NCBI RefSeq assembly: GCF_964340395.1
Contig: NC_135554.1
Location: 4,468,975 to 4,532,974 of the forward strand
DNA from: Glandiceps talaboti
Taxonomy: Eukaryota > Hemichordata > Enteropneusta > Spengelidae
Reading direction: 5' to 3'
DNA: 64,000 bases
Notes under the pieces: model-generated
What the model was told of the DNA's origin: nothing
Database searches by the model: none
Seen by the model: only the letters and a program-made list of their open reading frames with translations
Translations under genes and position numbers: made by a program
Part shown: piece by piece, positions 1 to 13,800 of the stretch
How positions within the stretch are numbered: position 1 is the first letter of the stretch
How the letters are laid out: every line of letters starts with the position of its first letter

Positions 1-159
1 ACATAATTGTGTTCTCTAATACCATATTTTCATAAATAATCTTAGCCATAGCGGCCTATATTGTGATCAGTCAATATACCATTAACATACTCGATCTGGC
101 TGATCATAGTACGTTATGGTCTTGAGTTGTGTCCATACATCCATTCCTCAATCTTTGCC

Positions 160-323
160 CTAAGGCTTTCTTTTTGCCTTTTTCGCTTTTAGTTCAGGAG
201 AGCTACTTTGTTCGGCTTCAGCAGCCCTTTCTTTCTTCTTCCGTGTGTATCGCTTTTTCACAATCACAGCTATTACAAGGATGAACACAGGAATCACTAA
301 AAAAATCCCATGGCGATTAAATC
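160..323 (-). CDS. exon 6 of the membrane protein: transmembrane helix and basic tail
   Basis: Acceptor atattccag is at 324-325, and the phase-1 start gives GFNRHGIF. A 15-residue hydrophobic run follows, then KKRYTRKKKER and a charged tail ending in KAKKAKRKP and TAG. Positive residues directly after the helix fit a stop-transfer, type I topology with a cytoplasmic tail of about 40 residues. No recognisable signalling motif is seen in the tail. Confidence 0.62.
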
Positions 324-3300
324 CTGGAATATATAATATTTCTTTCATTCAGTTATAAAGCAAACGTCTGGATGTTAGTATAATCAGTATCTACATGACA
401 TAAACACGTAAACAATGCATCACTTCTAAGGACAACATATACAAACAACTGCGACTTCTATTGGAAGACATTTAACTGCATGCCAAATTTAAAGTTCACT
501 TTAGGATAGGACAATGACTATGGTTCCTGCATTCTAGCACACCTTTAAACGGCACACCAGCCAAGTAATAAATGTATTTTCATAAACCTTTTGTTCTGGA
601 GAGTTATTTCATGAGTCCATATCAGGTAAAGGTCACTTGATTACCAAGAAACGCCAAATTGAAACTCTGTTTCACTATTATTCTTCCCATAGTGGTCCAC
701 TGCTAGATTGTGACTTGTTAACAGACATACATGTGTATTAGATGAACACTGAATATTCATGACTATAGTAGTACGCACTTAGCAGTCATGATTATGTTTA
801 TATATCTAATCCATATTTATGTATGCTATGAACCATGATACATAGTGTACCGTTGAAAGTAATATATATGATGATGGCTGATGTAGTATTATAATTTTCT
901 TAAAAAGATTTTTTAACTTTCTGCTTTTATGACGTATCGTTTGGATTTGCAAAACAGAGTTTTGGTCGAAAGGAAAATACACTTCAAAAGTTAGTTGTTG
1001 CCCTTTTCTTTGCGGCAGTCTGTGAGGTAACACAATTTACATACCAAATTCGGTGATATCGTCAGATTCTTCAAATCCAGATCCTGGTTCTCCTGCTATA
1101 AAAGTAATGAAAATTTACTACATTATCAGGATAAATCTAAATACCCAGTAAACCCATATGAGATTAATATGAAAGTGCATACTGTATACCCAATATCAGT
1201 AAAAGTGTCGGTTCGAGAACATGTGACATTAAACAATAATGTCGTTAGTAGCAATCTTCACCATTCATGAACATATTATACACTGAAGAGAAAGTAGACT
1301 TTGAAAAACAAATTACCTTGATGAGAAGCAGAAAGGTTTCCGATTGTTAGTGATACCATGGTGATTTTACTGTCTGAACTATTTCCCAGTTCGAGTATTA
1401 CAAAGCCTTCGTTAGTGATTGACAGATCAACAATTGGCATTGACTTTTGTTGTACGTCATCAGTGAGATTTATCCAGGATCCTTCTAATGTCTCCCTCAC
1501 CATCAGATATCCATTATTGACACCAATAAAGGCACCATGCACTGTTGCCTCTATCTTTGAGCAATTGCCACCATTAGGTAGAGGTTCGCTCCATGGCATA
1601 TATAAATCATGACGTACAATCAAATTCCTATCTGTGTCTAGTCCTACAAGTTTACCATTTTCTGTAACACTGATGTCAATCACACAGCAGCTATTTGGTA
1701 AAGTGTCAGTCCAACCATTACCACCGAGTGCTGTTTTCCTAGACAGACTATAGTCATGCAAAACAGCGAGGAGGGAACCATCAGGTAGAACTTCAATATC
1801 AATGATACAACAAGTGTCTTTCAGGGGTCCTGTGTATTCATAGACACCACCTACTGGTCGGCCTGTGTACAGACTGTTATCATATCCCACTGCTAACACA
1901 TTAAGTGAATTCTTTGGACCGAAAAGATATTGACTTGCTAACACAGTGTCAGGTATATGGTCACTATTCATTCCTGTAAAAACGATCAATGTGATATCTT
2001 CACTTCATACACATATGAAATGTCAGGGCTTAGAAAAACAGGGGAATACATTTAAAGAATAACATCTATTTGTTATATTATTGTCAAGGACCAATATTTG
2101 AATATTTACTATTTTGGTAATTTGGCTTCCTTATATACTAAATTCACTTCTAAAATTGAGCTACCAATCTAAGTGTTATCATTGCTCTTATCGGTTGAAT
2201 GACAAGAAAACTGGGCACTGACATGTGATCATGTGAGTGTATATATAATCTCATTGTTTGGCCACAAAGAAGATTTAGAATTTAGGGTCTTAGTGTGTGA
2301 TATGTTAGTAGTTTGCTGACGATATCATATTACGTAAAATTGTCATTGAAGGATTCTGAATCGTTTACTTTCATTCAATCAGATAGAAGATATAAGGCGT
2401 CATTGTTTACTAACAACAATGTGAGAGTGACCTTGTATGAGATGTCGAGTTCGCCAAACATTCACTACAACATTAGGTGCCACTGGTTCAAACACAACGG
2501 GTGACATTATCAATGCAGTGACGTCATTGACAATGAATATATTTGACAAATGATTGCATAAACCCATTAAAGTCAATATATGCCAAAGGAAATTTCTTCT
2601 ATCTTGACAAAAGTTTGTCAGTGGCGGGCGTTTCAAACATCTCGAACTGTGTCTACTATACTAGAGAGGGCTAGTCAGTCTCCTATTGTTGTAGATACAT
2701 TAATATGAATTTGGCCATTTTATCACATCTGGCATGCCCTGGTTAGCACACAACTCATATCACGGCACAGAATATTGAAACATTTTTATATCAAACGTTA
2801 ACTAACTCATTCAACAACATTAAAATACATGACATTTCAAAAAGGAGTTAGTAGACAGTATGTCGCTCGTAGCGATCTTCATCATTCATGAACATAACAT
2901 TAACAAGAAAGTAGACTCTGAAAACACATTACCTTCAAAAGCAGGAATGTTTCCGATTGTTAGTGATACCATGGTGACTTCACTGTCTGAACTATTTCCC
3001 AGTTCGAGTATTACAAAGCCTTCGTTAGTGATTGACAGATCAACAATTGGCATTGACTTTTGTTGTACGTCATCAGTGAGATTTATCCAGGATCCTTCTA
3101 ATGTCTCCCTCACCATCAGATATCCATTACTGACACCAATAAAGGCACCATGCACTGTTGCCTCTACCTTTGAGCAATTGCCACCATTAGGTAGAGGTTC
3201 GCTCCAAGGCATATATAAATCATGACGTACAATCAAATTCCTATCTGTGTCTAGTCCTACAAGTTTACCATTTTCTGTAACACTGATGTCAATCACACAG

Positions 3301-5059
3301 CAGCTATTTGGTAAAGTGTCAGTCCAACCATTACCATCGAGTGCTGTTTTCCTAGATAGACTATAGTCATGCAAAACAGCGAGGAGGGAACCATCAGGTA
3401 GAACTTCGATATCAATGATACAACAAGTGTCTTTCAGGGGTCCTGTGTATTCATAGACACCACCTACTGGTCGGCCTGTGTACAGACTGTTATCATATCC
3501 CACTGCTAGCACATTAAGTGAATTCCTTGGACCGAAAAGATATTGACTTGCTAACACAGTGTCAGGTATATGGTCAGTATTGTTTCCTGTAAGAACTATG
3601 AATGTGATATCTTCACTTCATACACATATGAAATATCAGGGCTTAGAAAAACAGGGGAATATGTTTAAAGAATAAAATTCACTTCTTATATTATTATCAC
3701 TATTTCGTCAATTTCGTATTCTTGTTTTAAACAAATATAATATTAAACTCACTTCTAAAATTGAGCTACCAGACTAACAGTTTTATCATTGCTCTTACCG
3801 GTTGAATGAAAAGAAAACTGGGCATTGACATATTGCAATCAGTTGAGTATAAATTATAATCTCATTGTTTTATCACAGAAAAGATTGATTAATAAGAGCA
3901 TATGGTCTTAGCGTGTGATAAGTTAGTAATTTGCGGACGATATCATTTTAAGTTAATTATCACCGATGGCTTCATTTACATTCAATCAGATAGAAGATAT
4001 ATGGCGTCATTGTTTACTAACAACAAAGTGAGAGTAACCTTGTATGAGGTGTCGAGTTCGCCAAACATTTATTACAACATTAGGGGCCACTTGTTCAAAC
4101 ACAACGGGTGACATTATCAATGCAGCGACGTCATTGACAATGAATATATTTGACAAATGATTGCATAAACCCATTAAAGTCAATATATGCCAAAGGAAAT
4201 TTCTTTTGGCATGCCCTGGTTAACACACAACTCATGTCAATGCACACAATATTGAAACATTTTTATATCAAAAGTTAACCTACTCATTAGACATTGGATT
4301 AATATACATGACATTTCAAAAAGGACTTGGTTGACACTGTACCTCAAAAGTTAACTTAAATCGTTCTTATTCTGTATAGGTCTCTCATTTAAGATATTTT
4401 TGAACAGCAGTTGGACAGTTTAGAATGTAAGTAAGCTTTCCCATATTGGCCAGTCAGATCTCAAAGTCTTTCATGGTCAACGACATCAAACCAGCAGTAC
4501 GAAGAAATACAGTGTTACAGTTATTAGTGAATGACCAGATACATCAATTATTTCCCAATTTCAAATATTCCATCTTAGAAACAGAAACATTGTCTATATT
4601 TCACATGATATCTACTACTACCTAGACTGCTGCATGGTTGATACTTGCTACACACCAGCTATTTGGTTAATCGGCGTCTACTCGTGGCCTCACAGACAGA
4701 CAACAAGTGTTAACAACCATCACCTCGTAATATAATTGTCATGACATACCTTTGATGCATAAGTTCAATTATCGTGATCAACTAACATGTTACTAAGTAA
4801 CATGCATGTTCCAGAGCTTATTCATCTGTTCGCGTATAATGCAATGAGAATGCTGATCTGATTTGCATATTTATGTAGTTATTTGATGGGTATAAAATCT
4901 TGATATTAAAAGACAACGTTTACTACTCGGCCAACAATGTGCGTCAGAACATTAGCGAAGTACAGGAGACATGGTTAGCGACAATTTGAATCGAATACAG
5001 CTGCCGTGTGAATTTCAGTGTGGTTTCAATGAGTTCATTTTACGTCTCAATTCAACATC

Positions 5060-5129
<70 letters not shown>

Positions 5130-8100
5130 ATACAAAGGTAAGTAGGTATAATGGTTGGAGTTAACTGTAATGATTTGATGAAACTCGCCTTTTGAATGAA
5201 CTCAGTATGTGACTGGTATTATACATAATTTTTGCTGTTATCAATATATGTGACAGATTGAAGAAAAGTGCTCAATTGTTTTTTCTTCACAGTTTGTTTA
5301 TGTTGTTTTTAATATCCATTGCCTCTTTTCGCTCTGTATTCTACATCTTACCTTCAATTTCAGTTCTTCCCGACCCAGCACCTGAACTAGCACCATTAAC
5401 TGAACTAGCACCATAGCGCCAAGAGAGCTTACTCACAGGTTTTCCGTAAATTGGCAGGTGTTAAACATTCTTTTATTCAGAGCAATAGTGCAATGTTTGT
5501 CAACTTTTCGATTTTAACCTTTGATGAAATCATTAGGAAAAAATCTCTTAGCTTTCTTAGCAGATTGCATTTCTCAAGTAACCCGTTTGTGGTTGCTGTT
5601 TTATCTTTTTCAGTGTTAACACACAGTACTTTGTGGAGTATTTGGAGTAAGCGTCTATTTTAATGTGTTTTGTCTGTTGTTTGTTTTGGTATGGATTATT
5701 TTTTTTATAATCTGAAATAAAGTGATAATTATAATAATATAATACATAATATAATATAATATAATATAACCTGTTTGTGGTTGCTGTTTTATCTCTTTCA
5801 GTGTTAACACACAGTGCTTTGTGGAGTATTTGGAGTAAGCGTCTATTTTAATGTGTTTTGTCTGTTGTTTGTTTTGGTATGGATTATTTTTTATAATCTG
5901 AAATAAAGTGATAATAATAATAACAATTACCTGATTTAAATAGATAAGAAGAATTTTTTGCATTATTATGTTTGTCCAAGGTAAAAAGACGTAACTGAGA
6001 CTCGTCTCACATGCTGTTGTTAATGGGGGCCCGTTCTGGTCATAATTGTGTAGAAATAATAAAACTACTGCTGTAATTAATATATGTATTCCTTAAATTA
6101 CTTAAATGTGTTTTGATTAATTTTATGCACTGTAATTAATTTTATGTAGTCTACAATTGATTTTATGTATTCCTTGAATTATTGAAATGTGTTTTCGATT
6201 ACTTTTATGTACTGGTCTCAATTTGATGTAGTCTTGAATTAATTTTATGTATTCCTGGAATTCATTTTATGTATTCCTTGAATTAATTTTATGTATTCCT
6301 TGAATTAATTCTATGTAGTCTAGAATTAATTTTATGTATGTCCACTGCGGGCCGCCATTTTGAATAAGACATCTCGCGCAAAGGATTGTAGGGGCAAAAG
6401 TAATTCAACACATACACAAAATTAATTCAACACATACATAAAAGTAATTTGGGACAAACACAAAATTAATTCAGCACATATATGTAAATGTTGATATAGC
6501 TTACAGTTTTAATGAAAAATTTTGTTATGCATTAAAATCACTCTAGATATAAAGTACTCAGTCAGACTCCAAATGAGTTATAGCAACTTACAACTAGATT
6601 TAAACTGAATGCCTCCCATAAGGGAAATGTTGTCTAAAGTGGTGCGACGATGTGATAATTGTTTTTACATTCTCAACAAATGTTAATCAATCTACGTATC
6701 ATTGCAGTTACTGTTCTTTTTATTTAGTACTTTACAGCAAGTGTGTATGTTGGACATGTGCCATAGGCTAGTTCATGATTAGTTTTGCAGTTGTCTTCAC
6801 TGGTGGCAATTAATGTAGGGAAAGTTACTTTTGTGTTTTCCCTTTCATCAGACTGAATTGGCTTATGGAAGAAAAAAATAACGCAGGAAGAGGGTACTTA
6901 AGTGATGGGCACTGACCAGTAAAAAATTGTTTTTGGCCATCAAAACTCTTTCTATGGTGAGTGCTATGCTACAACGTTCTATAAAGCTTCACATTACATG
7001 TTGTCGTTGGCCAGGAGATCACTAACAGCAATGGGCAAATAACAATCAATGAGAAAAAATAACTCATTGCATATGTTCTGTTGTATTCCAATAATTGTCT
7101 GTAGGAATGACAATCTCAAAACTTTGCCCTAACGGAAGGCATTCAATTTTTATCTGGTTAAAGATGCAATGCAATGTACGCAATAATTACATAATTAAAA
7201 ACTTGTACCAATAACGCAAAAATGAAAATAATTAAATTGACATAATTTGCATAAATCTTAAATAGGTACTTTGTGTGAGCTTCGTCATTTTTCAATATAC
7301 TTGAAATGCAATACCTGGATATATTCACCACCTGCTGCACCATTCATAAATTTGATTATTCTAATATATAAGCACACCTTTGAAAATTGAAATATCGAAC
7401 ACACACACACTTAAGTACACATTTACAACCATGAAAGCATTTAGTTCTCTAACAAGAGTAAACAAGAGCATTTTCTACAGAGAGTGCAGGTATTTGGTAG
7501 ATGTGATATAAAGATTCTGTGAAAGGGGAAAAAGAACTTCTCAACAAATTCCCGAAGAAACCATTACATTGGTAAGATACTTAGATGATGTCTGGGGGTA
7601 TGAACACACACACACAGTACAGGATCTGCACAACATAACAAATCTAACAAATTCAATACATCCACAGATACAAATAGAACTATTCAACAAGAGCAATAGA
7701 ATTTCTCAACGCAAAACGCAAATATTCACACCAGTGTATACAAGCAAACACACGGACAGACACCCATCCCTACACTCAGAATCCAATCATTACAATAGTG
7801 TCAAAAAGTCAAATGCCATCTGGGCTTGCAACAACGGCAAAAACAATATGTTCGAACAACAAAGCCTATATAGCAGAACAGAGAGAAATAAAGAGTCCTT
7901 AGAAGAAATCGTACAGACCACGGATCTATTATTAAGATTAATAATATATATGATAATTATGATATGATATGTGTTTTATTGTCATATATAATGATACATA
8001 TATAATGAAATGTGCATTGATTTTGCGTGTAATGAAAAAATTACAAAAACAGTATTCTGTAGATGACTCCTAACACGAGATTGATGCGTTAACAGAGAAC

Positions 8101-10485
8101 TTAAATTAATTCATTAAGAGTGCGGACTGCAGTTTGGTAAAAGCTAAACAATGTGTGATTAGAACCTGATTTGATCGAACGGTACCACTCGCCTGAACGC
8201 ATAAGTTGGAATAAATTACGTGCTGGATGGAAATAGTCTTTTACAATTGACTGAGCTCTTTTCTTTACTTGAGCGTTGTACAACTCATTAAGAGAAGGAA
8301 GTTGGCACCCAATGATGCTACTGACAGTGCTAACGATTCGATTGAGGCGTTTCCGGTCATCAACTGTGGCATTGCCCCCACCAAACGATGATTGACAGTG
8401 TCAGGACACTCTCAATCACCGCTCGGTAGACCTTGACCAACGGTCCCTGGCTAACACGGAAGCTTCTCAATTGTCTTAAGAAAAACAATATGTTTGTGCT
8501 TTCTTCACAGTATGGTCAGTATTGATTTCCCATTTCAGATCGGCTGAGATCCATGTGCAGACTAACATGTGAAAGCTTCTTGATAACAAACAAAACAAAA
8601 AAACATGACGTACAGGAGATAATGGATTAAACCTCTTAGCAACTTCTCTGATTAGATTACCATTTTGGATCATGTGACTGGACAATATTAAATACTATTA
8701 TATAATACTAATGATTTTAATAATAATCAAGTTTATTTGAATATTAAGCACCCTACGTAGGGTAGTTTGTTATGCCAAGTTGTGTTATTTTATGAACATC
8801 TATTGCCATGGTAACCAAAATCACCATAGTATGTTGATTATTTTCCCACATTTTGACATAAAACATTGGAAAAAATAAAATTCCTTTGCTTTTGGCATGT
8901 ATGAGTCGTTGCTATCCAATGTAACACAAATTTTAAAGTGTTGTTTTAGTAAAATATTTTCTGCTGACAAAATAATGTTATGAATTTAATAATAATCAGG
9001 TTTTTTTGCATATTGACCGTTCAATGACAATGTGGAGTAGTTTGTTATCTTGAGTAAAAGGTTACCATTCCATGAAAATCGGTGATAGCAACCATGACCA
9101 TGCCTTAATAACAACCCAATGGCAGTATATTTTTTTCAAATAACATCATCTGGTAGGCAAGTGAGTAAACATTCAAAAAATGTATGCAAATACCTAGCAA
9201 CCATGACAACGCCCATAGCAACAGCCAAACGATCGTGTATTTCACAAAGATAACAGGGTTTAATAGACAATTAAATAAATATTCAAAAAATCTATGTAAA
9301 TTTGCCTTGAAAACAAGACGACGCCCATAGTAAAAGACAAACAATCACGTATATTGAAAGGATAACAACAGGAATAGAAAGACAAATGAATAAACATTCA
9401 GAAAATGTTTGCAAATGTGCCTAGCAACAAGACCACGCCCATAGCAACAGCCAAATGATCACATATATTGCGAAGATAACGGGGATTAATAGACAATTGA
9501 ATAAACATTCAAAAAATGTATGTAACTATGTCTAGCAACAAGACCACACGCCCATAGCAACAGCCAAATGATCACGTATATTGCAAAGATAAAATCAGAA
9601 ATTCATACACAAGTGAACAAAAACATACACAAATCATGTATGCAAATATATCTAACAACATGACCACACCCATAGCAACAACCAAATGATAGTATATTGT
9701 AAAGATAGCAACATGGTTGGATAGGCAACTGGATAGTCATTCAGCAAATGAACACCTATTGTTAGCGTGGCCTAGCACATGGATAAACATTTTTAAAAAA
9801 CTGTACAGTTGTGCTACGATGCCATTGGCGGTATTTTTTATATTAGAATCTAACATTTCAGACTTAAATATGTAACGATAAAGTAGTGAAAGGGCGCCCT
9901 CAAACATCACTCAACATGGCAAATATGAGACAGCGAATGAGGGCAAACTTTGAATGACAGACTCAAGTCTGCACATCCCTCCCCCCAATACTTTATTAAA
10001 TCTCATGTTTTCCGTTTAATATTTATTTAGAACTTTGTGAAGGAAAATGTCCATATTTTGTATGATCCCTTTAAAAAATATATTTCTATTTATAAGCTCA
10101 AATGGATACAATTTATTGAAAATGCGACCAAAGTGCACCATTCCTCTAAATTGTCTTTTACTCGTGTTTATTATTATATAATATCATATAATAATAATAA
10201 TAATAATAATAAAGTGGATTTATACCTGTTCTCCAAAGAGCTCCAGGCACAGACACAAAACTACAAACACTAGATTTAAACTGAATGCCATAGATGTTTG
10301 TTCCTACACTCATAGTTGTAATGCACAATTCTGAGCTATAGCTATTATACATGATGTACACTTTAATTTGAAAATTAATTATATGAAACTATATGAAATT
10401 TGAAGCTTGCATACTGAACATATTACCTAATTATCGAAAAGTCATTCATTATACAAATTAACCATTAACTTTAGAAGCTATATCA

Positions 10486-10550
<65 letters not shown>

Positions 10551-10795
10551 GTCTGCATGTGTCCATCTATGAACACGATATCTCTAAAAACTACTGCATC
10601 TATGAAACTTGCTACACATCTTTCTAATGCTAATAGCAATAATTGATTATGTTTTGGTAAACAATCTTTGAAATAATGAGTAATTTTCATAATTTATGAA
10701 TTTCAGTAATTGGGCTATATCTTCAGAATTCAAGTTTTAATTCAAAAACAATCACGCAAAGCAACCATGCACATCAGTGGCAACAAACCAAAAAT

Positions 10796-10884
<89 letters not shown>

Positions 10885-13800
10885 CTGAAAGACATGTGGT
10901 TCGTCTTTATGAAAGGTAAGTATTTCAGTTTACACCGAGTAAATCAATAACATGCACGTGTATATGCATTCAACTTCTAGTTCTAATACCATCTGCCCAC
11001 ATAAAAAAGTGGACTTGAAAAAAGGCAACCTATTGCAATTGTATTCTAAGTAAAGCTATTCAACATAACATTCAAAATGTTTATCACTTTAAAGAGTTGA
11101 CATGAATCTTTTGTGAATCAATAATTTGCATAATGAGAACATAATATTTACCTGTATTAGTGCCGTTGGTCTCTAAAATGTCAAAGCAGATTGCAATCCA
11201 TTCAGATCCTTGAGCCAATCCGTATAGCTTTTTGTCAAAGATAGCAAAGTCCTGTATTTGGTTATCTAAATTAAAATCGCTCGAGTTCCAGAAAGTATCA
11301 TTAACATAGCGCAAGATGGAGTCACCATTGACGGACAATGCCAACAGGTTATCATAACTCTCAGAACCCACGATAGTTTTAACAGGACCACTACCTTCAA
11401 GTGGTTTAGACCATGACCCAAAGATACTTTCTCGAAATATTAATGTGCGTTGCTGATTTAAGGCAAAAATCAAATTTCTAAAACCAGCAATTGCTATCAC
11501 ACAACAACTATTAGATATGACGAACCATTGGTAGGTTTCAAAGGATATCATTATTTGTAACTCATAGCTTAAACTGATGCCAAGTACTGTGCCGTCATCC
11601 ATAATGTCTATGTCTAAAGTTGCAGATGCTAATATAGCGGGACCATGGAGTTCATCTTTTTCATGGAATGCAAAATACAGTTCTGTGGTTCTGTTATGCA
11701 ACAAGACAGTTGTCCTAACAGGTTGCTTGTTTAGTGACCTCCGATTCTTCTTATGCAACAGCTGTTTGTCTGTAAATAGAATATTAATCATGTACTGAAT
11801 GTCTTCCATACAGTATGATGTTTTGATTGCTGTTCTTTTGTATATTGGAGGTATGGGAAATTCTCACATTGAAGTGTGAAGTAATTAATGAAGACGATGT
11901 CTTCCTAGATGGCACTTAAAACTATCACACATGGCATGATATTGTCTTCTATATTTTCGATGCGTTAGGCTGCATTCACGAAAACCGGTCAGAGGGTGGA
12001 CGGGTGATTTAACGTTGCGACCTCATTTTCAAAAAATACTCATCTCCTCCTTCTATGCCCCAGTGCAAACAAAAAACGTATATGTGTATTGTGAATGTGT
12101 TTTAAAATCATCTAACCAACATATTTAAAAGAGAAATTTTTCCCAATTGACTCTAAACCACGCCATTCTCAAATATTCAAATAATTGTGATCATTAACCT
12201 GAAAATGTTTTATGTTTTTGATAAATTCATCCGTGAATAATGCATTACATTTGATAACAACATTGAAAATAAAAAGCTGACAAATACGACAACATAATAT
12301 TTTTAAAATCTAATATGATATTATTTATCATACATTCAGGGAGTAAATTGAATTTGGAACCATATATTTTCATCTTTCCAATGAAATATATAATTTGTTT
12401 GTACAATTCTTTACACCTTTGTCTCACATACTATGTTAACATGTAGATATGTCGGGTAAACAAATAGTTATTTCAAATTGCAACCTATTAATTATTATAA
12501 TGTTACAGGGACTTCTGATATCATATTTCGAACTTCATACTTCACACTTCATACTTGACAGTTCATACTTCACGCTTCACACTTCATAGCAATTGATGAT
12601 ATATCACGGAAATTTGTGAAGCCATATGGATGTATACCATTGACTCACAAGTGTTCATTTCGGATCCTGACTCAATGTGGACTGCTTGACTGTCTCACAA
12701 ATACTTTACAAGATCCTAGGATAGCACTATCACATAATTATTGACAACACAGGGTAAATATATTCAAAATGGAATTTAATAGCATCTAGATCGTGAAATA
12801 TAGGGGAAAGCTTGAGAAGGGACTATGTATACCTCTCATGGGGTCTCTTCTAGAAGTCCTGGAGCTTTTTACTCTGAATAGGCAACCTTGAGACTATTCA
12901 GACAATTTCAGGCAATAATTTTCAAGCTTTACAAGACATCACCAACATGTAAAATGCAACTATACATACAAATGTAGGGTTGACATTTTTTTCAAATAAG
13001 ATTTAATAGCATCTTGACAGTAAGAGATTGGGGAAAGAGCTTGTGAGGTTTAAGGCATTTTTTTGACTATCTTGGCAAACATTTTACATCTTAAAAGACA
13101 ACATCATCTTAAAACTAGTGTGGTGGCTAGATAATACATGTATATGTATAAGAGGTATGTTTGAACTCTATATTAAATAATTTATGTAAGGGTTATGTAA
13201 GAAACAGGGACAATAATAAATTATATATGTACCAGTAAGTTCAAGCAAGGCTATATGCCATTGTAGAAAAGGATTTTCTTCTTCCATCACAATCCAAAAC
13301 ACAATGACCACCCCCCCCCCCATTCACAATTTTCAAAACAGCATGACCCCCCTACTGCCAATTTGAAAAACAGGGTGACCCCCTCCCAGTCCACCCCAGC
13401 CGAAGAAACTGACCGGTCCCTTAAGTTAGATTGCCCAAGTGGTGCCATGTTTAGTGAAAACAAAAGCAAAGCAAGTGCTGAACCTTGTATACTGAATTGA
13501 CGATTGGCCATCAAAGACAACCGACTGAAACCGGTTAGATAAATATGACGAGATCCACTGTAAGGTGGAGATTTACCGAGGTTGGCTAAATCAGTTAGGA
13601 GGATGTCGTGGCCAATGTTATCAAATACGGCTTATATACTAGAAAGACTCTAGTGATAACGTAGCGACATTATGGACCTTGATGAGGGCAGTGCTATTGT
13701 TAACGATTACCAGCATGTAGTTCAAGTAAACAGTTCCTGTTGTTAAAGTAATGAGTGAGTTTAACAATTTGCAGATAAGTTGGAAATGAAGGATAGGTTG

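Larger units (their letters stand above)
1240..4335. repeat. tandem duplication of about 1.6 kb containing a domain exon
   Basis: Copy 1 runs about 1240-2850 and copy 2 about 2860-4335. Landmarks repeat at an offset of 1611-1620 bp, both in the exon (tgtctgaact at 1371 and 2984) and in intron (aatctcattg at 2247 and 3858). Copy 2 lacks roughly 130 bp that copy 1 has near 2610-2740. The right edge is marked by acatgacatttcaaaaagga near 2828 and 4308. Confidence 0.85.
3587..11151. other. intron 2 of the membrane gene (7.6 kb)
   Basis: The intron holds the end of the tandem duplication, a possible exon relic, several simple repeats, a TIR transposon, a Penelope-like fragment, a LINE fragment and the 112-bp repeats. 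Between 5930 and 6360 there are short iterations of aattaattttatgtattcct, a diverged microsatellite-like stretch. No further host exon was found, though a short phase-1 exon could be missed. Confidence 0.5.
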
